Source: G963663315 sp965208975 (GTDB taxonomy: Bacteria > Pseudomonadota > Gammaproteobacteria > Arenicellales > Poriferihabitantaceae). Taken from it: 64,000 nucleotides of DNA. Positions 1 to 8,695 of the stretch are shown piece by piece. The notes beneath the pieces were generated by a model. It was not told the DNA's origin and ran no database searches. It saw only the letters and a program-made list of their open reading frames with translations. Position numbers and translations under genes: made by a program. Each line of letters opens with the position of its first letter. Position 1 is the stretch's first letter. Location: positions 124,001 through 188,000 of the forward strand of contig CBDBQH010000003.1 of the NCBI GenBank assembly GCA_965208975.1. The letters are read 5' to 3'.

Positions 1-692
1 ACTTCATAAGGAACGGGACGCGCCAAGCCAGTGACATTTTTAACGCCACGAGTCAACCAGTCCTCGTTTTTCAGCGCCGCGACAATGATTTCTGAAATCC
101 CTAAAGTAGCAATGGCCAGATAGTCCGCGCGCAGACCCAGGGCGACCCTGCCGATCAGCCAGGCCGCGCCTGCGGCGAACAGCCCGCCGACCAGCCAGGA
201 AAACAGAACCGGCAAGCCGATACCGCCGAGGAAGCCTGTCCTGGCCGGCTCGACCGATTCAATCGAAACCACCGCCGGATCCAGAAAATAACGGGTCATG
301 AACAAACCACCAATGAGAGTCGCTGTCATCGCCCAGGCGCGTTTTCGTCCACGCGGCCATCTTCGCATCAGGAATCGCATCGCCACAACGGTCATCACGA
401 AGCAGATCAGCGCCAGCATCAGGTTTCCCGCTCCCGCCGCCCAGGCCGCCGCCACCGGCTCACGCGACACCAGCACTACACTCAACCCTCCCAACGCGGC
501 AAAGCCCATGACACCGACATTCAACAATCCCGCGTACCCCCACTGCATATTGACTCCAAGCGCCATCACCGCAGAGATCAGGCACAGATTGAAGATACCC
601 AGCGAGACCGACCAGGACTGAACAAAACCGATGATCAAAAACAGAGCGCCGACCACGGCGAATAACCAGCAGGCCCTTTGCGTATTGCCCAT
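1..692 (-). CDS. livM: Branched-chain amino acid ABC transporter permease LivM (3' end beyond window)
   Basis: Inner-membrane permease subunit of a high-affinity branched-chain amino acid (or related amide/urea) importer. The reading frame runs from an ATG at 692 to the window edge without a stop, giving about 230 residues, so the C-terminal third is missing. The visible part holds several hydrophobic segments and the family sequence LGLRADYLAIATLGISEI, typical of LivM. It lies directly behind livH (stop at 705) on the same strand, so it belongs to the same operon as livH and the fused ATPase. The periplasmic binding protein is not in the window and may lie beyond base 1. The exact substrate cannot be read from the permease alone. 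Confidence 0.9.
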   Translation of the reverse strand, partial: MGNTQRACWLFAVVGALFLIIGFVQSWSVSLGIFNLCLISAVMALGVNMQWGYAGLLNVGVMGFAALGGLSVVLVSREPVAAAWAAGAGNLMLALICFVMTVVAMRFLMRRWPRGRKRAWAMTATLIGGLFMTRYFLDPAVVSIESVEPARTGFLGGIGLPVLFSWLVGGLFAAGAAWLIGRVALGLRADYLAIATLGISEIIVAALKNEDWLTRGVKNVTGLARPVPYE

Positions 693-704
693 ACCAGCCC
701 AACC

Positions 705-1724
705 TTATCCGAGTACCTTGCCCTTGACAATGCCGGTCGGCTTGACCAGCAACACTAGCACAAGGATCATGAACGACACCGCAAACTTGTAATCGGTGGA
801 CAACAACTGCATCAATCCCTGCGGCTCGAGATCTTGCGGCAACAGGTAGATAAATACCTTCTTGTACGCATAGGTGATGACCACCTCGGAAAAAGCGATC
901 ACATAACCGCCGGCAATAGCGCCAATCGGACTGCCGATACCGCCGACAATGGCGGCGGCGAACATCGGCAACAAAAGTTGCAGGTAGGTAAACGGCTTAA
1001 AACTCTTATCCAGGCCGTAAAGCGTACCGGCTATGGTCGCCAGAGCGGCAGCGAGTATCCAGGTAACCCGCACCACCCGATCCGGGTCGACACCGGACAA
1101 CAAGGCGAGGTCCTCATTGTCAGACCAGGCGCGCATGGCCTTTCCGGTACGGGTTTTATGCAGAAGCCAGAAAAGTCCGGCGACACAGAGCAGCATGATC
1201 ACGACCGTCAATCCCTGGGAAACCTTGATGCTCAACCCCTCATTCAACCCGCTCCAGACCTTGAAATCACGGGCGTGAATAATAAAGCGTTCCCCGTCCA
1301 GAAAGTTCCGGTCATCCGGGCCGATCACAAAACGCACGATCCCGTTCATCATGAACATCACGCCAATGGAAGCGATCATCAGCGTCACCGGGGCCGCTTT
1401 TCGCTGTCGGTAGTGACGATAAACCAGTTTATCCGTGATCATCACCAGGCCAATCGTCGCCAGGACGCCGACCGGCAAGCCGAGCAACGCGGTCGGCAAC
1501 GGCCCCAGACCGAGCCCGATTGACTGCAACCACCAGGTCATCAGAATAGTGACCATGGCGCCGAAGGCCATGGTGTCGCCATGAGCGAAATTGGCGAAGC
1601 GCAAAATGCCGAACACCAGTGTGATTCCAAGCGCGCCGAGGGCAAGTTGCGAACCGTAAGCGAGTCCCGGCACAATGACGAAATTCAACAATAACACGGC
1701 TGCATTAAGCGTATCGGCAATCAC
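705..1724 (-). CDS. livH: Branched-chain amino acid ABC transporter permease LivH
   Basis: Second inner-membrane permease subunit of the Liv-type importer, 339 residues, with about eight hydrophobic segments. The N-terminal family pattern LALGALGITLVFGILRFANF is clear. The start is a GTG at 1724 with a GGGAGGG ribosome site that overlaps the stop of the upstream ATPase gene (stop at 1731), so translation is probably coupled. It sits between the fused LivG-LivF ATPase and LivM in the order ATPase-livH-livM. UrtB of urea transporters is a close relative. No urease or urea genes are visible, so branched-chain amino acids are the better guess. Confidence 0.92.
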   Translation of the reverse strand: MIADTLNAAVLLLNFVIVPGLAYGSQLALGALGITLVFGILRFANFAHGDTMAFGAMVTILMTWWLQSIGLGLGPLPTALLGLPVGVLATIGLVMITDKLVYRHYRQRKAAPVTLMIASIGVMFMMNGIVRFVIGPDDRNFLDGERFIIHARDFKVWSGLNEGLSIKVSQGLTVVIMLLCVAGLFWLLHKTRTGKAMRAWSDNEDLALLSGVDPDRVVRVTWILAAALATIAGTLYGLDKSFKPFTYLQLLLPMFAAAIVGGIGSPIGAIAGGYVIAFSEVVITYAYKKVFIYLLPQDLEPQGLMQLLSTDYKFAVSFMILVLVLLVKPTGIVKGKVLG

Positions 1725-1730
1725 CGGCGT

Positions 1731-3308
1731 CTACCCTCCCAGAAATGACCTGCGTACTTCGGGGTCGGCCAGTAACGCCGGCCCGGTATCGGTGTGACGA
1801 TTCTCACCTATCACCAGTACGAACCCGATATCGGCGATACCGAGAGACTGGCGGGCATTCTGCTCAACCATCAAAACCGCGACTCCGGCTTTTCTCACCT
1901 CCAGTATACGAGCGAACAGCTCGTCCATCACAATCGGTGAAACCCCGGCTGTCGGTTCATCGAGCAACAGCGCCGAAGGCCGGGACATCAACGCCCGCCC
2001 AACCGCAACCTGCTGGCGCTGTCCGCCGGACAATTCACCAGCCAGTTGATTCTCAATCGTGGCCAGAGCCGGAAACAGCCGGTAAATCTGCCGCAGGGTC
2101 TCATCCCCGGCCTGCCCTCCACCACATCCGCTTTGCGGATTGTGACTCCCCCTCAAAAACGCGCCCATCTCGAGATTCTCACGCACACTCATCGACAGAA
2201 AAACATTGCCGTTTTGCGGGGTAAAGGCAATGCCTTTTGCGATTCTCTCCTGAACCGACAAATGCGATATCTCGTCCCCATTCAGCCGGACACTGCCGGC
2301 TTTCAAGTTCAACATCCCTAACAATGCCTTCATCGCAGTCGATTTGCCCGCTCCATTGGGACCGACAATGACCGCGATTTCCCCCGGCCCCACATTCACC
2401 GTACAACCCTTGAGAATATCGCTGCCACCATAACCACCGACCATTTCCTCACCAATCAGGACACAGTTCTCCTGCCTGCGCTGCCGCCAACCGTCATCCT
2501 CGGGCGCCGAACCACTCCGGTTGCTGAAGCCTCGGCCCAGATACGCTTCGATGACCTCTTCATTATTCTGCACTTCTTCGGCGCTGCCCGTCGCCAGTAC
2601 CGCCCCTTCCGCCATACAGATCACCGGGTCGCACAGGCGACGGATAAATTCCATGTCATGCTCGATCATGCAGAAGGTATAGCCTCTCTCCCGATTGAGT
2701 TTGATAATGGCGTCACCGATGTCGCGCAACAAGGTCCGGTTCACCCCTGCACCCACTTCATCAAGGAAAACAATCCGCGCCTCCACCATCATCGCGCGCC
2801 CCAGTTCCAGAAGTTTTTTCTGGCCTCCTGACAGGTTACCGGCCAGCTCGTCAGCGACCGCCCCCAGGTTCAGGAAGTCAACCACCTCCCGCGCCTTGCG
2901 GTAGATTACGTCTTCTTCCCGCGCAACCTGGCCGCGCCGGAACCATGCGTGAATCAGGCTTTCACCGGACTGCCCGCCAGGAACCATCATCAGGTTCTCG
3001 ATCACCGACATGCGGGAATATTCGTGGGCAATCTGGAAGGTACGCAGCAATCCTTTCGCAAAAAGCTGGTGCGGTTTCAGGCCGGTAATATCCTCGCCAT
3101 CCAGCAGTATGATTCCAGCGTCTGGCGTATACAGACCGGCGAGCGTATTGAACAATGTGGTTTTGCCGGCGCCATTGGGTCCGATCAGTCCGGTAATGGA
3201 GCCTTTGGCAATGTGGATCGAAACATTGTCGATCGCCTTCAATCCGCCGAAATACTTCGAAAGGCCTTGAACGCTTACAATATCTGTCTGTTCATTACGC
3301 TGGAACAT
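1731..3308 (-). CDS. Fused LivG-LivF ABC transporter ATPase
   Basis: This one chain carries both ATPase subunits that are normally separate LivG and LivF proteins. From the ATG at 3308 it has about 525 residues. Domain 1 (roughly residues 8-260) has Walker A GPNGAGKT and signature LSGGQKK, with Walker B ending in DEV instead of the usual DEP. After a short polar linker, domain 2 (roughly 285-525) has Walker A GPNGAGKST, signature LSGGQRQQ and Walker B LLLDEP. An in-frame TTG at 3338 would add ten residues, and neither start has a strong ribosome site. It is first in the liv operon and diverges from the beta-oxidation gene at 3486. The fusion means a fixed one-to-one pairing of the two ATPases. 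Confidence 0.9.
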   Translation of the reverse strand: MFQRNEQTDIVSVQGLSKYFGGLKAIDNVSIHIAKGSITGLIGPNGAGKTTLFNTLAGLYTPDAGIILLDGEDITGLKPHQLFAKGLLRTFQIAHEYSRMSVIENLMMVPGGQSGESLIHAWFRRGQVAREEDVIYRKAREVVDFLNLGAVADELAGNLSGGQKKLLELGRAMMVEARIVFLDEVGAGVNRTLLRDIGDAIIKLNRERGYTFCMIEHDMEFIRRLCDPVICMAEGAVLATGSAEEVQNNEEVIEAYLGRGFSNRSGSAPEDDGWRQRRQENCVLIGEEMVGGYGGSDILKGCTVNVGPGEIAVIVGPNGAGKSTAMKALLGMLNLKAGSVRLNGDEISHLSVQERIAKGIAFTPQNGNVFLSMSVRENLEMGAFLRGSHNPQSGCGGGQAGDETLRQIYRLFPALATIENQLAGELSGGQRQQVAVGRALMSRPSALLLDEPTAGVSPIVMDELFARILEVRKAGVAVLMVEQNARQSLGIADIGFVLVIGENRHTDTGPALLADPEVRRSFLGG

Positions 3309-3485
3309 TCGGTCAGTCTGGTGGGTATCGCCAATCAATCACCAGCGAACAATACTACAAAATCCCGCAAGTTGCTGCCACTATCTCCCGGCCTCTGCCC
3401 ACCCCTGTCATTGTCTTCGCCCTGATTCAAATTGGTTCTGATTTCTCGTACAATCGCCAGGAATCTTCGAGACAGGAACCAGCGG

Positions 3486-5798
3486 ATGAGTTTCAAAAAA
3501 GTGGCGGTAATCGGGGCGGGCTCCATGGGCGCCGGTATCGCGGGGCAGGTGGCTAACGCCGGTGTAGAAGTACTGCTGCTTGATTTGCCCAGTGACTTTG
3601 ATGCGGTCAACGCACTGGCCGAGCGCGGTTATCAACGTCTGCTGGACCCGGATCAACCCGGATTGATGAGCAAACAGGCGGGGGAACGAATGACTCTGGG
3701 CAATACCCGAGACGATTTTGAGCAGCTGGCCGATTGTGACTGGATTGCGGAGGCGGTGGTTGAGCGTCCGGATGTCAAAAAGGAATTGTACAAACGTCTG
3801 GCTCCAATCTGTAACCAGCGCGCCATTATTACCTCGAATACTTCGACCCTGCCGATCCGGTTACTGGTTGAGGATATGCCGGAATCCTTTCGCAGACGGT
3901 TCGCCATTACCCATTTTTTCAACCCGGTGCGATTCATGCGCCTGCTGGAACTGGTTCGCGGCGATGCCACCGATGCGGACGTAGTGGAGAGACTGGATCG
4001 GTTTTGCGAGCGGCAACTGGGTAAAGGCGTGGTTCGATGCCGCGACACCCCCGGTTTTCTGGGCAATCGGGTCGGAGTCTATGCGATTCAATGCGCCCTG
4101 CGTTCGGCATTCGAGCTCGGCCTGACACCGATACAGGCCGATGCTGTCTTCGGACGCCCGCTGGGTATTCCGAAGACCGGCGTATTCGGCCTGTATGATC
4201 TGATCGGAATTGACCTGATGGCGGATGTCGTGAAAAGCATGGTGAACATCCTGCCGGCGGACGATGCCTTCCACCTGGAAGCGGATGAAAACCCGTTGAT
4301 AACCGCCATGATTGCAAACGGGCAGACCGGCAACAAACAGGGACAAGGGTTTTATCGTCAGGGAGAAGACTCGAATGATCGATTGGTACTCAATCTGCAA
4401 ACCGGCGAATACGAAAAGTTTGAAAGATTGAATCTGCCGGTCGCCGCAAAGGCGGAGAAAAACGGCATCCGGAGCTTGCTGGACGATGACTCGGTTTACG
4501 GGGAATTCGCCTGGCGGGTATTATCGAAAACCCTGTGTTACGCGGCTTCCCTGATTCCTGAGGTGGGTGATGATCCGGTCGGTGTCGATGACGCGATGAA
4601 ACTGGGCTACAACTGGATAGCCGGCCCGTTCGAGATGATGGACGGGATTGGCGTCGATTATATGATTGATCGACTCGCCTCACAACAGCGCGATATCCCC
4701 GCATACCTGCGCCGAGCGAAAGGCTGTGGATTTTATCAGGTGACAGACCGGCAACTGTGCGCCAGAACCGATGACGGACAATGGCGGCCACTCACAAGAC
4801 CGCCGGGCGTGGTGCGGTTCAACGAGAAAAAGCGGACGCTGTCTGTACAAAACTCCAATGAGATGGCGAGCTGGTATATCACCGATGAAGCCGCCCTGGT
4901 AGAGTTTCACAGCAAGGCCAATGCGCTGGACGCCGATTCGATGGCGATTCTGGCAGATGCGGTCGCACAGGTTCCGACCCGGCGATTGAGAGGGCTGATG
5001 ATACATAATGACGCACAGCATTTCTCCTGCGGTGTCAATCTCGGCGCCGTTCGGGATTATTATGAGCGGGATGATCTGGCTGGACTGGAGCGGTTTCTGG
5101 ATCAGTTCCAACAGACAGTCGGAACCATGAGTCGGGCCGACTTCCCGGTTGTGGCGGCTCCGGTGGGCTTGTCTCTCGGTGGTGGTTTTGAAGTCGTTCT
5201 GCATGCGAAGCAAGTCATCGCGCATGCCAATTCGGTGATGGGGCTGGTCGAATCCCGGGTCGGTGTCGTTCCCTCCGGAGGCGGATGCAAGGAAATGTTA
5301 TACCGCTGGATTGACAAACTGGACTGCCGCGAGGACATACAGGCGGCCAGCTGGAAGGCGTTCATGAATATCGGGTTCGGGAAAACCGCGACCTCGCCCC
5401 GGCAAGCGGCGGCGCTGGCCATGGTCAGGAGCGGTGATCGCTACGAAATGAATCGTGACCGCATCTACGACGCCGCGATGCGGGCGCTGGATTGCGGGCT
5501 CAGCCAGCAACCGTTTGAGCGTCCGGATCTGATCATGCCCGGACAGCCGGTTTTTGAAGAAATGGTGAAGTGGCTCAGAGAATCCCGCCAGAACGGCCGG
5601 TTGCTGCCGCATGATGTCGTGGTCGGCACAGAAATTGCCCGCATCGTATCCGGTGGAGAAATTGAAGCGGGTACAATCTGGCGCGAACAGGATTTACTCG
5701 ATGCGGAACGCCACTCATTCCTGACACTGGTCAACACGGACGACACACGCGCCAGAATCGCCAGCATGCTGGATTCCGGCAAAACTCTCCGCAATTAA
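3486..5798 (+). CDS. 3-hydroxyacyl-CoA dehydrogenase / enoyl-CoA hydratase fusion (FadN/FadB-like)
   Basis: Cytoplasmic beta-oxidation enzyme of 770 residues. The N-terminal half is an NAD-dependent 3-hydroxyacyl-CoA dehydrogenase, with the dinucleotide fold GAGSMG at residues 10-15 and the SNTSTLP segment near 120. The C-terminal part (about 480-700) is an enoyl-CoA hydratase/isomerase domain. Both catalytic glutamates appear present, Glu569 in GGGFEV and Glu589 in LVESRVG, spaced 20 apart as in FadB. The order HAD then hydratase is that of FadN-like proteins and the reverse of E. coli FadB. The ATG at 3486 follows AGGAAC and matches the usual family N-terminus; an 18-codon upstream extension is open but unlikely. 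No thiolase neighbour is present. Confidence 0.9.
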   Translation: MSFKKVAVIGAGSMGAGIAGQVANAGVEVLLLDLPSDFDAVNALAERGYQRLLDPDQPGLMSKQAGERMTLGNTRDDFEQLADCDWIAEAVVERPDVKKELYKRLAPICNQRAIITSNTSTLPIRLLVEDMPESFRRRFAITHFFNPVRFMRLLELVRGDATDADVVERLDRFCERQLGKGVVRCRDTPGFLGNRVGVYAIQCALRSAFELGLTPIQADAVFGRPLGIPKTGVFGLYDLIGIDLMADVVKSMVNILPADDAFHLEADENPLITAMIANGQTGNKQGQGFYRQGEDSNDRLVLNLQTGEYEKFERLNLPVAAKAEKNGIRSLLDDDSVYGEFAWRVLSKTLCYAASLIPEVGDDPVGVDDAMKLGYNWIAGPFEMMDGIGVDYMIDRLASQQRDIPAYLRRAKGCGFYQVTDRQLCARTDDGQWRPLTRPPGVVRFNEKKRTLSVQNSNEMASWYITDEAALVEFHSKANALDADSMAILADAVAQVPTRRLRGLMIHNDAQHFSCGVNLGAVRDYYERDDLAGLERFLDQFQQTVGTMSRADFPVVAAPVGLSLGGGFEVVLHAKQVIAHANSVMGLVESRVGVVPSGGGCKEMLYRWIDKLDCREDIQAASWKAFMNIGFGKTATSPRQAAALAMVRSGDRYEMNRDRIYDAAMRALDCGLSQQPFERPDLIMPGQPVFEEMVKWLRESRQNGRLLPHDVVVGTEIARIVSGGEIEAGTIWREQDLLDAERHSFLTLVNTDDTRARIASMLDSGKTLRN

Positions 5799-5811
5799 AC
5801 CCCACCGTCAA

Positions 5812-6040
5812 CCACATACGAAAATCAACGCAGGCGCCCACAAGGGGCACCCCTACGATATACGGAATCTGCAATTCACGACATCCACAACCCGAAACAT
5901 CATTCCCGCCCCACTCATCATCGTAGGGGCGGGTCTCGTGCCCGCCCGCAGCCGTCATCAACCGTATCGAAATCAACAAGGCGACCACAGTGGGTCACTC
6001 TTGTGCATCGTGAATTGTGGAATTGGCTTACAAAAGTGGA
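5812..6040. repeat. Composite dispersed repeat (copy also at 48125-48345, inverted)
   Basis: This gap between the beta-oxidation gene and the MFS gene holds a composite element. It has a palindromic end reading GCGCCCACAAGGGGCACCCC, a middle block with GGAATCTGCAATTCACGACA, and a second palindromic end near 5923-5943 built on GGGGCGGG...CCCGCCC. The same three blocks occur in the same order but opposite orientation at 48125-48345. I see no coding potential in it. Confidence 0.8.
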
Positions 6041-6070
6041 GTATGATTGGCGGCTTGACCCGGCTGCCTG

Positions 6071-7312
6071 ATGATCACCCATCCGAATCCGTCCTCCACC
6101 CTTTATGCCGTTATCAGGGCCATCAATTCCCTGATGATGATGACGGTTGCGCTGTGCGGGATGTACGCTTCCATCATGATACTTGAGCCGGTAACCCGGG
6201 AATTCCAGGTCGGACATGGCGTTGGCGCCCTGCCCTATACCCTGTACATGATCGGATTTGGTCTGGGTAATATCGTACTCGGACGCATCATGGATCGGTT
6301 CGGCATTCCGATACTGGCGGTCATTGCGGGTATTTGCCTGCCGTCGGGATTGTATATCGCCAGTCACGCGGAAAACTTCTGGGGATTCATGCTCTCCCTG
6401 TCCGTGCTTTGCGGATTTCTGGGTGGCGCCTTCGCATTTGGCCCATTGACGGCCGACATCTCGCACTGGTTTACTCGCAGGCGAGGACTGGCGATCGGCA
6501 TTGTAACCAGTGGAAGCTATCTGGCCGGAGCGCTCTGGCCGCCGATCATGCAGGGCTGGATCGATTCAGTCGGCTGGCGGCAAAGTCTGGTCTGGCTGGC
6601 ATGGTGCAGCCTGACCATGCTTCCCCTTTCGCTGGTATACCTGAAAAGAAAGCGCTATGACCCTGCCGGGATTCAGGCCGCCGACCGCAAAAACTGGAAC
6701 CGCCCGCTGGATATGACACCCGGGCAACTGCAAGGCGCTCTGTGTGTCGCCGGGATTGGTTGCTGCGTGGCAATGTCAATGCCACAGATACACATTATCC
6801 CGCATGTCATTGATCTGGGTTTTGACGCCAGAGACGGCGCCTGGATGCTGGCGATGATGCTGGGGTTCGGCATTGTCAGCCGCATTTCTTCCGGTTTTAT
6901 TTCGGATCGAATCGGCGGATTCCGGACACTGCTGGTCGGCTCAGGTCTACAGGCGTCTGTGATTTTCCTGTTTCTATTCGTCGATACCCTGGCTGGCCTT
7001 TATCTGGCAGCCATCGCGTTCGGTCTGGTGCAGGGCGGCATCGTGCCATCCTATACGCTGATCATCCGCCGGTTTTTCCGTCCCGATGAAGCCGGTAGAA
7101 GGGTCGGCGTACTGCTGGTCGCCACCGTAGGGGGTATGGCGCTCGGTGGGTGGATGGCCGGAGCCTTATACGACCTGTCCGGCTCCTATACCCTGTCATT
7201 CATCAACGCCATCGCGTTCAATATCATGAACCTGACGATTGCGGTCTATCTGCTACGCCGCGACAAGAGACTTACGCTTCTGCGATCGCTTCAAGCAAGT
7301 CATGCCGGGTAA
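6071..7312 (+). CDS. MFS transporter (oxalate/formate antiporter-like)
   Basis: Inner-membrane carrier of 413 residues with about twelve hydrophobic helices. The cytoplasmic loop motif between helices 2 and 3 appears as GRIMDRFG, and its second-half copy as SDRIGGFR, which is the typical MFS arrangement. Overall sequence resembles monocarboxylate or oxalate/formate antiporter-type MFS proteins, but the substrate is not determinable. There is no clear ribosome site before the ATG at 6071, and a repeat element lies just upstream. Its 3' end overlaps the convergent cystathionine beta-synthase gene by 41 bp. Confidence 0.85.
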   Translation: MITHPNPSSTLYAVIRAINSLMMMTVALCGMYASIMILEPVTREFQVGHGVGALPYTLYMIGFGLGNIVLGRIMDRFGIPILAVIAGICLPSGLYIASHAENFWGFMLSLSVLCGFLGGAFAFGPLTADISHWFTRRRGLAIGIVTSGSYLAGALWPPIMQGWIDSVGWRQSLVWLAWCSLTMLPLSLVYLKRKRYDPAGIQAADRKNWNRPLDMTPGQLQGALCVAGIGCCVAMSMPQIHIIPHVIDLGFDARDGAWMLAMMLGFGIVSRISSGFISDRIGGFRTLLVGSGLQASVIFLFLFVDTLAGLYLAAIAFGLVQGGIVPSYTLIIRRFFRPDEAGRRVGVLLVATVGGMALGGWMAGALYDLSGSYTLSFINAIAFNIMNLTIAVYLLRRDKRLTLLRSLQASHAG

Positions 7313-8648
7313 TAATGCGTGGCAGGCTACACTGGTCCCGCACCATCAGCGCCGGATTATTGCGGTTAATCATGGAAGAAAGAACATCAAGCGTGGTATC
7401 CGCCGGCACAAACTGAAACGGCGGATCCATGACCTCGTGAACCGCCCGCTCCCGAATGACGGGATCCTCGATCAATTGCTTGAGCAATCGGGTGTCGCTC
7501 AGACTGCCGACAAACTGTTCCCCGTCCATCACCGGCAACTGCGATACCGAAACCGAGGTCAGCAATGAGATCGCCTCAGCCACACTGGCGTCCTGGCTGA
7601 TCGTGGTCAGAGCGCCCTCGCCGTCTTGCCTGGCAATAATGCGGGTCGCCGAGACGTAGTCGCGTTCTTCGATAAAGCCGTGATCCTTCATCCAGTCATC
7701 ATTGTAAATCTTGCCCAGATAACGAGTACCGTGATCCGGCAGGATAATCACCAGAACATCGTCTTCTGTCAGGTTCTCCCGCGCCCACTCCAGAGCGCCC
7801 CAGACCGCAGAACCACAGGACCAGCCGACAAACAGACCCTCTTCACGAGAAAGCCTGCGAGTCATGATGGCCCCGTCCTTGTCGGTCACCTTCACAAAAT
7901 GATCAATCAATGAGAAATCAACATTAGCGGGCAGAATGTCTTCGCCGATGCCCTCGGTCAAATAGGGATAGATTTCAGCCTTGTCAAACACTCCGGTTTC
8001 CTTGTATTTCTTGAACACCGAGCCGTAGGTATCAATGCCGACAGTCACCACGTCCGGATTTTTCTCCTTCAGGTATTTGGCCACACCGCACATTGATCCG
8101 CCGGTGCCGACTCCGGCCGCATAGTGAGTGACCCTGCCCTCGGTATCCCGCCAGATTTCCGGGCCGGTGGTTTCATAGTGCGCGTCCGCATTGGACAAAT
8201 TATCATACTGATTGGGGTAGTACGAGTTTTCGATTTCATCATTCAATCGCTGTGCCACCGAGTAATAGGATCTCGGATCTTCGGGCGCCACCGCAGTCGG
8301 GCAGACATGGACTTCGGCGCCGACCGCCTTCAGGATGTCTATTTTCTCCCGGGATTGCTTGTCGGCCAGGGTGAAAATACAGCGGTAGCCTTTCGCAATC
8401 GCCGCCAGCGCCAATCCCATGCCGGTATTGCCCGAGGTCCCCTCGATAATGGCGCCGCCCGGTTTCAAATCCCCTCTCGCCTCGGCGTCTTCGATCATTT
8501 TGATCGCCATGCGATCCTTCATCGAGTTCCCCGGATTGAAGTATTCAACCTTCGCCAGTACCATCCCCTTGATGCCATGAGTGACGGAATTGAGCCGGAC
8601 CAGGGGCGTATCGCCGATCGTTTCAATAATCGAGTGGTAATAATTCAT
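7272..8648 (-). CDS. cbs: Cystathionine beta-synthase
   Basis: PLP enzyme that joins serine and homocysteine to give cystathionine, or acts as a cysteine synthase-like enzyme; 458 residues. The fold-type II PLP domain has the Schiff-base Lys44 in GNSMKDR, the substrate loop GTSGNTG at about 70-76, and the phosphate loop GVGTGGS near 180. The C-terminal 120 residues form a pair of CBS domains, which in this family bind adenosyl ligands such as S-adenosylmethionine. The ATG at 8648 is well placed. It lies 47 bp downstream of the PBP1B gene on the same strand. No cystathionine gamma-lyase neighbour is seen. Confidence 0.92.
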   Translation of the reverse strand: MNYYHSIIETIGDTPLVRLNSVTHGIKGMVLAKVEYFNPGNSMKDRMAIKMIEDAEARGDLKPGGAIIEGTSGNTGMGLALAAIAKGYRCIFTLADKQSREKIDILKAVGAEVHVCPTAVAPEDPRSYYSVAQRLNDEIENSYYPNQYDNLSNADAHYETTGPEIWRDTEGRVTHYAAGVGTGGSMCGVAKYLKEKNPDVVTVGIDTYGSVFKKYKETGVFDKAEIYPYLTEGIGEDILPANVDFSLIDHFVKVTDKDGAIMTRRLSREEGLFVGWSCGSAVWGALEWARENLTEDDVLVIILPDHGTRYLGKIYNDDWMKDHGFIEERDYVSATRIIARQDGEGALTTISQDASVAEAISLLTSVSVSQLPVMDGEQFVGSLSDTRLLKQLIEDPVIRERAVHEVMDPPFQFVPADTTLDVLSSMINRNNPALMVRDQCSLPRIITRHDLLEAIAEA

Positions 8649-8695
8649 TTTGATACCATGCCTTGATAATTATGGATGGGGATGCCCTATTGTAC

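Noticed and set aside
834..1523. Plus-strand 229-codon open frame opposite livH
   Set aside because: It is hydrophilic, Gln/His/Arg-rich antisense of a membrane protein gene with clear family signatures on the minus strand.
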